From DAITAZ01 sp036824045 (GTDB taxonomy: Bacteria > Pseudomonadota > Gammaproteobacteria > Burkholderiales > Rhodocyclaceae): 55,369 bases of DNA. Shown in pieces: positions 35,053-43,543 of this stretch; the stretch's first letter is position 1, and each line of letters opens with the position of its first letter. The notes below the pieces were generated by a model. It saw only the letters and a list, made by a program, of their open reading frames with translations, ran no database searches and had not been told where the DNA came from. Location of the stretch: the NCBI GenBank assembly GCA_036824045.1, contig DAITAZ010000025.1, positions 1 through 55,369 of the forward strand, read 5' to 3'. A program made the translations under genes and the position numbers.

Positions 35053-37302
35053 TCAGACCGCTTCCGCCTCCCGCTCCGGTTGCGCGGCAGGCAGGACCCA
35101 TTTTTCCACCATCGCACGCAGGGCCGCGCCTGCAAAGGGCTTGCTGAGGTAATCGTCCATCCCCGCGTCCAGGCACCGGGCCCGGTCCTGGGAGAGCGCA
35201 TTGGCGGTGAGCGCCACCACCGGCAGGCGGCGCCCGGGGCGGATCAGCTCGCCGGCGCGGATGCGGCGCGTGGCCTCGAACCCGTCCATCACCGGCATCA
35301 TGCAGTCCATCAGCACCAGGTCATAGCGGGTGCGGGCGATGGCATCCAGCGCCTCGTCGCCATTGCCCGCCACGTCCACCCGGCACCCCAGGGGCTCCAG
35401 CATGGCCAGCGCCACTTCCCGGTTGACCGGGCTGTCCTCTACCAGCAGCAGGCGGCCGCCGGGCAGAGGCACAGGACGGGGCGTTTTCTGCGCGGCCACT
35501 GGTGCTGCCGCGACGCTGCGGACCGCAAGTCCGGCCAGGGTCTGCAACAGATCTCCCCGGCGCGCCGGCTTGGCCAGGCAAGCCGCCACGCCGACAGGCA
35601 AACCGGCTTCCGCCCCGGCGTGGGCGACCGCGGCAAGCAACACCACTGGGGCGGCCTCGGCGATCTCGTCCCCCACGCGGGCCAGCCACTCCCCGCCCCC
35701 GGGGGGACCATCGGCGTTGGCGACCAGCGCCAGATACGGGCTGCCCGCCGCTGCGGCCTCCCGCAGCAGTTGGCACGCCCGCTGCGGCGCCTCGGCCACG
35801 TCCACCCGGGCGCCACTGGCTTCCAGCAGCTCCTGGAGGATGCGACGGCCGATGGCATGGGCGTCGAGAACGAACACCCGCTTGCCATCCAGACGCGGCA
35901 AGGGCTCGCCTCCCCCGTCGGCGACGGCTGCCAGCGGCAGTTGCACGCTGAAGCAGGAGCCCTCCCCGGTGCGGCTCTCCACCGCGATGCTGCCACCCAT
36001 GAGGCGCACAAGCTGATGCGAAATGGCAAGCCCGAGCCCGGTCCCCCCGAAGCGGCGCGTGGTGGATTGGTCCGCCTGGATGAAAGGCTGGAACAGCTTG
36101 GCACACACCTCCGGTTCCATGCCCATCCCGGTGTCCCTGACCGCGATCTCCACCCGCCCGGAACCATCGGCGGTACGGCGAGCTTCCAGCAACACGTGGC
36201 CGCTGGCGGTGAACTTGACGGCGTTGGACACCAGGTTGGACACCACCTGGCGCAACCGCAGCGCATCGCCCTCGACCCGCTGCGGCAGCTCCGGCGCAAT
36301 GCGGCACAGGAGCTGCACGCCCCTGGCCTGGCCCCGCTCGGCAAACAGTTCGGCCACGTCCTCCACCAGCGCATGGAGGTCGAAGGGGGCATGCTCCAGT
36401 TCCATCCGCCCGGCTTCGATCTTGGAGAAGTCCAGAATGTCGTTGATCACCCCGAGCAAGGCTTCCCCCGAGCTTTTCACCGTTTCGGCGAAGCGGCGCT
36501 GACGGGCATTCAGCGGGGTACCCAGGAGCAGTTCGTTCATGCCCAGCACGCCATTCATGGGGGTGCGGATTTCGTGACTCATGGCGGCCAGGAACTGGGA
36601 CTTGGCGACGGTCGCCGCCTCCGCGGCATCCCGCGCCCGCGCCAGCTCCCAGGCCATCTGCTCGATCTGGTACTGCTGGCGCAAGCCCTCCGCGTGGTAG
36701 TAGGCCATCCGCCGCCCGGCGCTGATCAGCAGCACCACGAACAACGCGGTGCCTCCCAGCGCCAGGTAAGAAAACCGGTCGCCCCGCTGGATCAAGTCCA
36801 CGGCGATGGCCGTGGAGATGGGGAGCACCAGCATGGAATAGGCGCCGTTCACATAGAACAGCGTCGTCATGCCGATGGCCTCGACGCCAATCAGGATCAG
36901 CCCCACCAGGAAGCGGGCGCTGTCGCCCTCCACCCCGGTCGGGAACAGGAAATACTTGGACGAGGCCCAGGCCACGCCGGTGGTGAGCGTGCCCAGCAGA
37001 AACAGCCTGGCCCAGCGGGGGGCCGCCTCCGGCCCCGGATCGGCCCGGAGGTAGGCGCGCTTGAGCGTCCAGCGCAAGCCGGCGGTGGAGAACACCAGCG
37101 TGAGCCAGAGCAGACAGTCGGTGAGCGAGGCCTGGGGGTAGATGGTGGCGGCCATGAACCCCGCCGTCAGCACCGTCATCAGCAGCGCGAGGTTGACCCG
37201 TTCATAGACGATCCGCACCTGCTCGGCATAGATCCGGGCGGCCAGGGCATCTTCGCCCAGCCCGAGCCCATCGCCGGCCAACCGCTCGCCTCCACCGCCC
37301 AT
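35053..37302 (-). CDS. Hybrid sensor histidine kinase with two receiver domains
   Basis: 749 residues. About six membrane segments at 25-190, then a HisKA domain with His243 in 'MSHEIRTPMNG', an HATPase domain ('NLVSNAVKFTASG', 'DTGMGMEPE', 'FGGTGLGLAIS'), a first receiver (about 465-580) and a second (about 600-725). The second has the phosphoacceptor Asp666 in 'VLMDCMMPVMDGF' and 'YLSKPF'. The first reads 'VFVLDAHAIG' and 'LALVANADGPPGG' and has no acidic residue at the expected acceptor site, so it is probably a pseudoreceiver. No cognate regulator gene is adjacent. N-terminal sensor type not recognised. Confidence 0.9.
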   Translation of the reverse strand: MGGGGERLAGDGLGLGEDALAARIYAEQVRIVYERVNLALLMTVLTAGFMAATIYPQASLTDCLLWLTLVFSTAGLRWTLKRAYLRADPGPEAAPRWARLFLLGTLTTGVAWASSKYFLFPTGVEGDSARFLVGLILIGVEAIGMTTLFYVNGAYSMLVLPISTAIAVDLIQRGDRFSYLALGGTALFVVLLISAGRRMAYYHAEGLRQQYQIEQMAWELARARDAAEAATVAKSQFLAAMSHEIRTPMNGVLGMNELLLGTPLNARQRRFAETVKSSGEALLGVINDILDFSKIEAGRMELEHAPFDLHALVEDVAELFAERGQARGVQLLCRIAPELPQRVEGDALRLRQVVSNLVSNAVKFTASGHVLLEARRTADGSGRVEIAVRDTGMGMEPEVCAKLFQPFIQADQSTTRRFGGTGLGLAISHQLVRLMGGSIAVESRTGEGSCFSVQLPLAAVADGGGEPLPRLDGKRVFVLDAHAIGRRILQELLEASGARVDVAEAPQRACQLLREAAAAGSPYLALVANADGPPGGGEWLARVGDEIAEAAPVVLLAAVAHAGAEAGLPVGVAACLAKPARRGDLLQTLAGLAVRSVAAAPVAAQKTPRPVPLPGGRLLLVEDSPVNREVALAMLEPLGCRVDVAGNGDEALDAIARTRYDLVLMDCMMPVMDGFEATRRIRAGELIRPGRRLPVVALTANALSQDRARCLDAGMDDYLSKPFAGAALRAMVEKWVLPAAQPEREAEAV

Positions 37303-37395
37303 CGCCCTGCCCGAAATCCGTTGATAGAACGGAATTAACGGCGGCGGAACAGGCTCCTTGACCGCTGCGGCGGGCGAACCGCGCCCGGCTCCGGC

Positions 37396-37869
37396 TCAGT
37401 CGAACAGCCGCCTCAGGCGGGCTTCGTAGGCAATGGCCTCGGCGGTGTTTTCGGCGGGCGCCCAGGCGGCCGTCTCCGCCGGGGAAAGGGGACAGTAAGG
37501 CCCGGCCTTGGCCTCGAAGAAGACACTCTCCGGCTCCAGGGCCAGCAGCGAATGCCAGGTGCCCGGCGCCACGTTGACGCCCAGGCAGTCGCTGCCGGCG
37601 GCAATCACCCGGGTGGCGCTGACCGTGCCATCGTCAGCGAAGAACAGCAGCCCGAAACGTCCCCGCAGGCAGAGCACGGTTTCGCCCTTCTCCGGGTCCA
37701 GGTGGCGGTGGGGGCGCACGTAGGAACCCTCGGCCACGGCATAGACAAGCCGGGCGCACCGGGACGCGTCGCCGGCATGGAAGTTGAGGTTCTTGCGCCG
37801 GCGCGGGGTAGCCTCCGCCTCGCGGCTGAGCGCCGCCAGCATCGGCAGGTCGATGATCTCGAAGGACAC
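37396..37869 (-). CDS. WbuC-family cupin metalloprotein
   Basis: 157 residues from GTG 37869. Cupin fold with 'RPHRHLDPEKGETVLCLRGRFG' giving the metal-binding His/His/Glu pattern, and 'GVNVAPGTWHSLLALEP' as the second cupin motif. WbuC proteins occur in O-antigen loci and as single genes; function unproven. It lies 49 bases downstream of the displaced copy of the dnaE 3' end, so it was evidently the gene directly after dnaE before the AAA-PIN insertion and would have been read from the dnaE transcript. Confidence 0.82.
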   Translation of the reverse strand: MSFEIIDLPMLAALSREAEATPRRRKNLNFHAGDASRCARLVYAVAEGSYVRPHRHLDPEKGETVLCLRGRFGLLFFADDGTVSATRVIAAGSDCLGVNVAPGTWHSLLALEPESVFFEAKAGPYCPLSPAETAAWAPAENTAEAIAYEARLRRLFD

Positions 37870-37916
37870 GAAGGCGCTCCGCAGAAAGTGAAGAAGCCGG
37901 CGGGACCGGCGATGGC

Positions 37917-38088
37917 CGTCAGTATTCGACGACCACGTTTTCCGGCTGGAGCCATTCCCGCAACTGATCGAGGAGCGCGTCATCCAGGCGCACCCGCCAG
38001 GCTTCGGGCAGGCCCAGTTCGCATTCGGCCACCGCGTTGCGGTAGCGCACCTTGACCGGGCAGGCGCCGTTACGGAAGGGTTCGAGCA
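37917..38088 (-). repeat. Direct repeat copy A: detached duplicate of the dnaE 3' end
   Basis: 172 bases, identical by eye to 40083-40254. It encodes the last 56 residues of DnaE from 'EPFRNGACP' through 'ENVVVEY', the stop codon (37919-37921) and two further bases. No polymerase gene is attached. Upstream in gene sense the sequence switches to the AAA-PIN islet, and downstream it runs into the WbuC gene, so this is probably the original dnaE-wbuC junction. Confidence 0.9.
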
Positions 38089-38159
38089 GGGCATTGATTT
38101 TCGGGGCGTCAGTTTCGCCACCCACAGGCATCCGTAACGCGTTCGGTACCGAACCGGGA

Positions 38160-38654
38160 TCACCCACGAGTATCGCCATCCGCGTTGTACCCTGACAGGT
38201 CGGAATCCAGGGACCAGATAAGTACTTGCGACATCGAATGTCTGACCCTCGTCTGCTCCCATTCCTTGATGATGGACAAGTCCGCAAGACTCACACCCTC
38301 GCCGGGCTTACTGGGAGACTTTCTGCGTTGCGCGTAGTCAGGAAAGTCGTTCAGCCAGATGAGGAATTCCTCCCGGTCTGGGAAATGGGTAGCGCGATAG
38401 GGTGTTTCTCCGTTGACCGCTCTCCTTACGTCGTCAACGAGTTTCTGCGCGTAATGGCGCCTCCTCCCTCCATCGAACAAGTGCGCTATGTGGTTCCCGG
38501 TTTCCCAAATCGTTGCCATGGGCAAGAGAAAGTAGTCGCGCGCCTCAACTCTCGTGCGGAACTCCGCCAGCACCGCGTCACGATTCTGGTTCCAACCTTC
38601 AACATCGAGCACATTCAGATAAACACTGGTGTCGAGCAACACAATCGCGCTCAT
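38160..38654 (-). CDS. PIN-domain ribonuclease-like protein
   Basis: 164 residues from ATG 38654, which overlaps the stop of the AAA ATPase gene (ATGA). The four acidic PIN positions can be assigned: Asp8 in 'VLLDTSVYL', Glu51 in 'TIWETGNH', Asp125 in 'SLADLSII' and Asp150/152 in 'WSLDSDLSGY'. PIN proteins cut RNA using Mg2+ or Mn2+; VapC toxins are the best-known members, but this one is somewhat longer and has no VapB-type antitoxin beside it. It is coupled to an ATPase instead, which suggests an effector held in check or activated by that partner. G/C content is clearly below the flanking genes. Confidence 0.82.
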   Translation of the reverse strand: MSAIVLLDTSVYLNVLDVEGWNQNRDAVLAEFRTRVEARDYFLLPMATIWETGNHIAHLFDGGRRRHYAQKLVDDVRRAVNGETPYRATHFPDREEFLIWLNDFPDYAQRRKSPSKPGEGVSLADLSIIKEWEQTRVRHSMSQVLIWSLDSDLSGYNADGDTRG

Positions 38655-39979
38655 CGCATGCCCTCGCGGGTCAAGCCTTCCAGCCAGGCCATGGCACGGG
38701 CGTGGCGATCGCCACCGGAAGACGGATGTTTCACGAACCGCTCCAGGATTCCGCTGGTCACCAGTTGTCCCAACGATCCCTGGGCCACCAGTTCCGGGTA
38801 ATCGGGGATGTCCTCGAGTCGCGTCAGACGGCTCGTTCCATCGGCTGAGTCGCGATAGCAAAACACCACGTCGGGTAAGGCTGCATCGGGAAGTGCATCG
38901 AGGAGCGCCGGATTGTGGGTGGAAATGAGGACACGCAAACCGCGCCGCTCGGCGATGACACGTATGCGTTCCAGAAGATGGCGAGCGCGGTTTGGATGGA
39001 CCCCGTTGTCAATCTCCTCGATCACGACCAAGCTGCCCTCCTCGGCAGAGAGCATTGCCGCCGCGATCGACAATACCCTTAGAGTGCCGTCGGATAGCAA
39101 GGACGCATCGTAGTCACGCGTATTGCCGCCAAAAGTTTCGGTGAGCTTGACCATGACGCCACCACGCGGCTCGTGGAAGAACGATAGGCCAGCAATATCC
39201 TGCTCCGGCAAACTCTGGATGAACGCCAAGATGTCGCTGCGCTGGATGGCATATGGCTCGACATAGGCCTGTTCGTCCGGCCCCCAGAGGTTATAAAGCA
39301 CTGCGGACAAATTGCGGCCATCGCCCTGAAGGCGGACTTCGGATGGAAAGGCGTACTCCCGCATCCGCGCCGGAACCGGGTCGAGAAACAGCATGGCGGC
39401 CAGCCAGCGCTCGATTTTCGAAGTAATCGCCGGAATGATCTCCCGCGACTTCTTGTGTGCAGCGTCGAACGTCGTCGGGTTGGTCAGCTGCGTGAAGATT
39501 GCCGATTGATCAATGCAGGTGGTATGGGGCTTGTTTCTACCCTTGGCAAAATTGTTGTAGGCCACACCAACATCTGTGCCGCGCTCGCTAGACGGTTGAT
39601 CAAGCGTATAGAGCGGCACGTTGGCTGCGTCATGGGTGAGCGTCTCGGCGGTGATGTGCAAGCCATCAACACGCCGGCTGATGGTCAGGCTCAGCCGATT
39701 CCACTCCGGGACGTTGGTTTCTGCCCCCAGGCCAAAGGATTCTCCTCGCTCAAAAGCCAAATCTTCGACCGTGCCACGCACTACGCGGTCCCCATTCTGA
39801 ACTGCATACTGGATGGCTGACAGCTTCTGTCCTTGCGCCAACCAGGACAAAAGCCGCATGCCCTCTATCGCATTACTCTTTCCGGATGCGTTCGCGCCAA
39901 TCAACACAGTGAGCGGTGCTAGCGGCAACCGGGCACTGCGGTAGCTTTTGAAATCCTGCAGGGTGATAGCGGTCAACAT
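38651..39979 (-). CDS. AAA ATPase of the RloA/OLD-like (AAA_21) type
   Basis: 442 residues. 'ITLQDFKSYRSARLPLAPL' is the usual start of this SMC/ABC-like family, with Walker A 'GANASGKSN' (28-36), a signature-like 'LLSDGTLRVLSIAAA' (about 293-307), Walker B 'LVVIEEIDNGVHP' (about 316-328) and a switch 'ISTHNPALLDAL' (about 355). Ribosome site GGGAG is seven bases before the ATG. ATPases of this group act as sensors in phage-defence systems with a separate effector (TOPRIM in PARIS and RloAB, HNH in Septu). Here the coupled second gene is a PIN nuclease. The defence role is inference. Confidence 0.88.
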   Translation of the reverse strand: MLTAITLQDFKSYRSARLPLAPLTVLIGANASGKSNAIEGMRLLSWLAQGQKLSAIQYAVQNGDRVVRGTVEDLAFERGESFGLGAETNVPEWNRLSLTISRRVDGLHITAETLTHDAANVPLYTLDQPSSERGTDVGVAYNNFAKGRNKPHTTCIDQSAIFTQLTNPTTFDAAHKKSREIIPAITSKIERWLAAMLFLDPVPARMREYAFPSEVRLQGDGRNLSAVLYNLWGPDEQAYVEPYAIQRSDILAFIQSLPEQDIAGLSFFHEPRGGVMVKLTETFGGNTRDYDASLLSDGTLRVLSIAAAMLSAEEGSLVVIEEIDNGVHPNRARHLLERIRVIAERRGLRVLISTHNPALLDALPDAALPDVVFCYRDSADGTSRLTRLEDIPDYPELVAQGSLGQLVTSGILERFVKHPSSGGDRHARAMAWLEGLTREGMR

Positions 39980-40065
39980 GCGAAATCTCCCAAACCCTCG
40001 TGCCCAAATCCGGCAACTTCCCGAGTCACGCCCGCCGCAGCGTTGAACAACGGCTCAATCAACAT
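39973..40065 (-). CDS. Short ORF overlapping the AAA ATPase start (remnant or leader)
   Basis: A 30-codon frame from ATG 40065, 'MLIEPLFNAAAGVTREV' onwards, whose stop overlaps the ATPase start as ATGTTGA. GAGG lies about eleven bases before the ATG. The frame stays open upstream into the dnaE repeat, so it may be the cut-off C-terminus of a third gene of the islet, or a small leader peptide coupled to the ATPase. I do not recognise the sequence. Confidence 0.3.
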   Translation of the reverse strand: MLIEPLFNAAAGVTREVAGFGHEGLGDFAC

Positions 40066-40082
40066 AACGCCAGATGCCTCTA

Positions 40083-40254
40083 CGTCAGTATTCGACGACC
40101 ACGTTTTCCGGCTGGAGCCATTCCCGCAACTGATCGAGGAGCGCGTCATCCAGGCGCACCCGCCAGGCTTCGGGCAGGCCCAGTTCGCATTCGGCCACCG
40201 CGTTGCGGTAGCGCACCTTGACCGGGCAGGCGCCGTTACGGAAGGGTTCGAGCA
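40083..40254 (-). repeat. Direct repeat copy B: functional dnaE 3' end
   Basis: 172 bases identical by eye to 37917-38088. This copy is in frame with the intact polymerase gene and provides its last 56 codons and stop (40085-40087). Identity ends two bases after the stop codon on one side and at codon 'VLEPF' on the other. Confidence 0.9.
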
Positions 40255-43200
40255 CGGTGCGCAGGCGCTGGGCATTGGCGCCGCCGTTCATGGCCACCCG
40301 CAGGTGGCGGGCAAAGCGGGCGCGGGCCTCGCCCAGGGTAAACAGCCGTTCGGCCACCACCCGCAGGCCGCCGGTGTAGTCGTCCTTCTGCACCTTGCCA
40401 TCGATCACCATCACTTCGTCGGTCACAATCTTGCGCCGCTCCTGCTCGAACAGCTCGTTGAACACGGAGACCTCCACCTGGGCGCTGCCATCATCCAGGA
40501 CGATGAACACCATCTTGCCGCGGCGGGTCATCTGGGTGCGGGTGCCGGCCACGATGCCGGCCATGGTGACCGGCTCCTTGGTGGGTTCCAGGCTGGCCAG
40601 CGTGCGCCGGACAAAGCGCCCGACCTCGGGCTTGAACGCGTGATAGGGATGGCCGGAGAGGAAGAAGCCGATGGCGGTCTTCTCCTCCAGCAGGCGCTGG
40701 CGCTCGTCCCACGGCCGGGCCTGGACGTAGTCCGGATTGCCGGTGCCGGCATCGCCACTGTCGAACATGTCGAAGAGGCCGCCCTGGTTGGCATTGGCGT
40801 TGGCCTGCTCCGCCGCCTCCATGGCCACGCCCACGGTGGCCAGCAGCTTGGCCCGGTCCGGGTCGAGACTGTCGAAGGCGCCGGCCCGGATGAGTGCCTC
40901 GATGGTGCGCCGGTTCACCATCCGCTTGTCCACCCGCTTGCAGAAATCGAAGAGATCCCTGAATGGGCCATCGGCCTTGCGGGCCGCGAGGATGGTCTCC
41001 ACCGCCTGCTCGCCGGTACCCTTCACCGCCCCCAGGCCGTAGCGGATGGTCTGCCGGTCCACGGGCACGAAGCGGTATTCCGAGGCATTCACGTCCGGCG
41101 GCAGCACGGTGAGCTTGTTGGCCAGGGCGTCTTCGAAAAAGATCTTCACCGTGTCGGTGTTATCCATGTCCGAAGACAGGGTGGCGGCCATGAAGGCCGA
41201 GCAGTGGTAGGCCTTGAGCCAGGCGGTGTGGTAGGTGACCACCGCGTAGGCCGCCGTGTGCGACTTGTTGAAGCCGTACTCGGCGAACTTGGTCATCAGG
41301 TCGAAAAGCTGCTCGGCCAGGGCCGGGTCGTAGCCTTTCTTGATCGCCCCGTCGCGGATGATCTCCCGGTGCTTGGCCATCTCCTCGGGCTTTTTCTTGC
41401 CCATGGCCCGGCGCAGCATGTCGGCGCCGCCCAGGGTGTAGCCGCCGATGATCTGGGAGATCTGCATCACCTGTTCCTGGTACACGATCACCCCGTAGGT
41501 GGGCTCCAGGCAGGCTTTGAGGTCCGGGTGGAAGTAGTCGATCTCCTGCTGGCCTTTCTTGCGCAGGATGAAGTCATCCACCATCCCCGAGCCCAGCGGG
41601 CCCGGCCGGTAGAGCGCCAGCACGGCGATGATGTCTTCGAAGCGGTCGGGAGCGAGCTTCTTGAGCAGCTTCTTCATCCCTTCCGATTCCACCTGGAAGA
41701 TGGCCGTGGTGTTGGCGTCCTTCAGGATCTGGTAGGCCCGAGGGTCCTCGAACCCCAGCCCCATCAGATCCGGGCGCTCCCCGGTGAGCTGCTCCACGTA
41801 CTTGAGCGCCAGCTCGATGATGGTGAGGTTGCGCAGGCCCAGGAAGTCGAACTTCACCAGGCCGATCTGCTCCACGTCGTCCTTGTCGAACTGGCTGACG
41901 GGGGAGGCGTCCTCGCCGTCCTGCTGATAGAGCGGGCAGAAGTCGGTGAGCTTGCCCGGGGCGATCAGCACCCCGCCCGCGTGCATGCCCACGTTGCGCG
42001 AAAGCCCTTCCAGCGGCTCGGCCAGGGACCACAGTTCCTGGATGGATTCGCCGTCCTGCTCATCGTTCATCATCTCGTTGATGAGCGGTTCCTGCTCCCG
42101 GGCGTCCGCCAGCGAGAGGGGCTTGTTCTGCACCACGGGGATCAGCTTGGAGAGCCGGTCGCACAGGCCGTAGGGCAGATCCAGCACCCGGCCCACGTCG
42201 CGGATCACCGCCTTGGAGGCCATGGTGCCGAAGGTGGCGATCTGGCTCACCGCGTCAGCGCCGTAGCGTCCGCGCACGTACTCGATGACGCGCCCGCGGT
42301 TGTCCTGGCAGAAGTCGATGTCGAAGTCGGGCATGGACACCCGTTCCGGGTTCAGGAAGCGCTCGAACAGCAGGGCGTAGGCCAGCGGGTCGAGATCGGT
42401 GATGCCCAGGCTGTAGGCCACCAGCGACCCGGCCCCGGAGCCCCGCCCGGGCCCCACCGGCACGCCGTTGTTCTTGGCCCAGTTGATGAAGTCGGCCACG
42501 ATCAGGAAGTAGCCGGGGAAGCCCATCTGGACGATGGTATCGGTCTCGAACTTGAGCCGGGCTTCGTAGGTGGGCCGCTGGGCTTCCCGGGCCGCGGGGT
42601 CCGGATACAGTTGCGCCAGGCGCTGCTCCAGCCCGGCCTTGGCCTCCAGGACCAGGAATTCGTCCAGCGTCACCCCCTCCGGCGTCGGAAAGAGCGGCAG
42701 GAAATTCTTGCCCAGCTGCACCGTGAGGCTGCAGCGCCTGGCAATCTCCACCGAGTTGGCCAGCGCCTCGGGGATGTCGGCGAACAGGGCCGCCATCTCC
42801 GCCTGGGTCTTGAAGTACTGCTCGTCGGTGAAGTCCCGCGGCCGGCGCTTGTCGCCCAGCACATAGCCCTGGGCGATGCACACCCGGGCCTCGTGGGCGC
42901 GGAAGTCTTCCCGCTTCATGAACTGCACCGGATGGGTGGCCACCACCGGCAGCCCCAGTTCGCCCGCCAGCGCCAGCGCGCCCCGGATGTAGGCCTCGGT
43001 GCCCGGGTGCCCGGCCCGCTGCAACTCCAGGTAGTAGGCGTCCGGGAAGAGTTCCGCCCAGGCGCGCGCCGCCCGGCTGGCGGCGTCCCGGTTGCCGTGG
43101 GCCAGCGCCAGCCCCACGTCGCCCTGCAGCGCGCCGGAGAGGGCCAGCAGGCCCTCGGCACCACCGGGCTCGGCCAGCCAGCCCCGTTTCAGCTCTGCCC

Positions 43201-43537
43201 GGCCACGATGCTTGTTGCCCAGATAGGCACGGGTCAGCAACGCGCACAGCCTGCCGTAACCGGCCCGGTTGCGAGCCAGCAGCAGCAGGCGAAAGGGTTT
43301 GTCCCGCTCGGCCTCGTTCTCGATCCAGACATCCACGCCGATGACCGGTTTGACCCCTTTGCTCCGGGCGTCCTTGTAGAACTTGACCATGCCGAAGACG
43401 TTGGCGAGGTCGGTCAGCGCCAGGGCCGGCTGGCCATCAGCGGCGGCGGCAGCCACAGCCTCGTCCACACGGACCAGGCCATCGGTGATCGAATACTCGG
43501 AATGAAGACGGAGGTGAACGAAGGCGGGCGCAGTCAT
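40085..43537 (-). CDS. dnaE: DNA polymerase III alpha subunit
   Basis: 1150 residues, close to E. coli DnaE. N-terminal PHP domain ('FVHLRLHSEYSITDG'), polymerase palm with catalytic Asp residues in 'MPDFDIDFCQDNRG' (about 404-406), 'HAGGVLI' and 'NKSHTAAYAVVTY' in the fingers, tandem HhH and an OB-fold ('VTMAGIVAGTRTQMTRRGKMV'). An internal clamp-binding motif 'QGGLF' stands near 915. It replicates the chromosome as part of the holoenzyme. Its last 56 codons are duplicated at 37917-38088. The start matches the family N-terminus; no Shine-Dalgarno is visible and a TAAAAT lies six bases upstream. Confidence 0.98.
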   Translation of the reverse strand: MTAPAFVHLRLHSEYSITDGLVRVDEAVAAAAADGQPALALTDLANVFGMVKFYKDARSKGVKPVIGVDVWIENEAERDKPFRLLLLARNRAGYGRLCALLTRAYLGNKHRGRAELKRGWLAEPGGAEGLLALSGALQGDVGLALAHGNRDAASRAARAWAELFPDAYYLELQRAGHPGTEAYIRGALALAGELGLPVVATHPVQFMKREDFRAHEARVCIAQGYVLGDKRRPRDFTDEQYFKTQAEMAALFADIPEALANSVEIARRCSLTVQLGKNFLPLFPTPEGVTLDEFLVLEAKAGLEQRLAQLYPDPAAREAQRPTYEARLKFETDTIVQMGFPGYFLIVADFINWAKNNGVPVGPGRGSGAGSLVAYSLGITDLDPLAYALLFERFLNPERVSMPDFDIDFCQDNRGRVIEYVRGRYGADAVSQIATFGTMASKAVIRDVGRVLDLPYGLCDRLSKLIPVVQNKPLSLADAREQEPLINEMMNDEQDGESIQELWSLAEPLEGLSRNVGMHAGGVLIAPGKLTDFCPLYQQDGEDASPVSQFDKDDVEQIGLVKFDFLGLRNLTIIELALKYVEQLTGERPDLMGLGFEDPRAYQILKDANTTAIFQVESEGMKKLLKKLAPDRFEDIIAVLALYRPGPLGSGMVDDFILRKKGQQEIDYFHPDLKACLEPTYGVIVYQEQVMQISQIIGGYTLGGADMLRRAMGKKKPEEMAKHREIIRDGAIKKGYDPALAEQLFDLMTKFAEYGFNKSHTAAYAVVTYHTAWLKAYHCSAFMAATLSSDMDNTDTVKIFFEDALANKLTVLPPDVNASEYRFVPVDRQTIRYGLGAVKGTGEQAVETILAARKADGPFRDLFDFCKRVDKRMVNRRTIEALIRAGAFDSLDPDRAKLLATVGVAMEAAEQANANANQGGLFDMFDSGDAGTGNPDYVQARPWDERQRLLEEKTAIGFFLSGHPYHAFKPEVGRFVRRTLASLEPTKEPVTMAGIVAGTRTQMTRRGKMVFIVLDDGSAQVEVSVFNELFEQERRKIVTDEVMVIDGKVQKDDYTGGLRVVAERLFTLGEARARFARHLRVAMNGGANAQRLRTVLEPFRNGACPVKVRYRNAVAECELGLPEAWRVRLDDALLDQLREWLQPENVVVEY

Positions 43538-43543
43538 CCGGCG

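Larger units (their letters stand above)
38089..40082. mobile_element. AAA-PIN islet inserted at the 3' end of dnaE
   Basis: About 2.0 kb between two direct copies of the dnaE 3' end. It contains only the AAA ATPase and PIN genes plus a short upstream ORF. Two sampled lines (39481 and 39541) count 50% and 53% G/C, against 67% for a line in dnaE (41041). The geometry, with the target gene's 3' end rebuilt at one side and duplicated at the other, is that of island integration into a gene end. No integrase, transposase or terminal inverted repeats are visible, so the mechanism is unknown. Confidence 0.75.

Noticed and set aside
37919..38287. Independent 122-codon gene containing the second dnaE end
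   Set aside because: It starts inside the PIN gene in another frame and consists of the duplicated dnaE tail; a by-product of the insertion.
38089..40082. Insertion sequence or integrase-bearing island
   Set aside because: No transposase, integrase or terminal inverted repeats can be found between the dnaE repeats; only the direct repeats support mobility.
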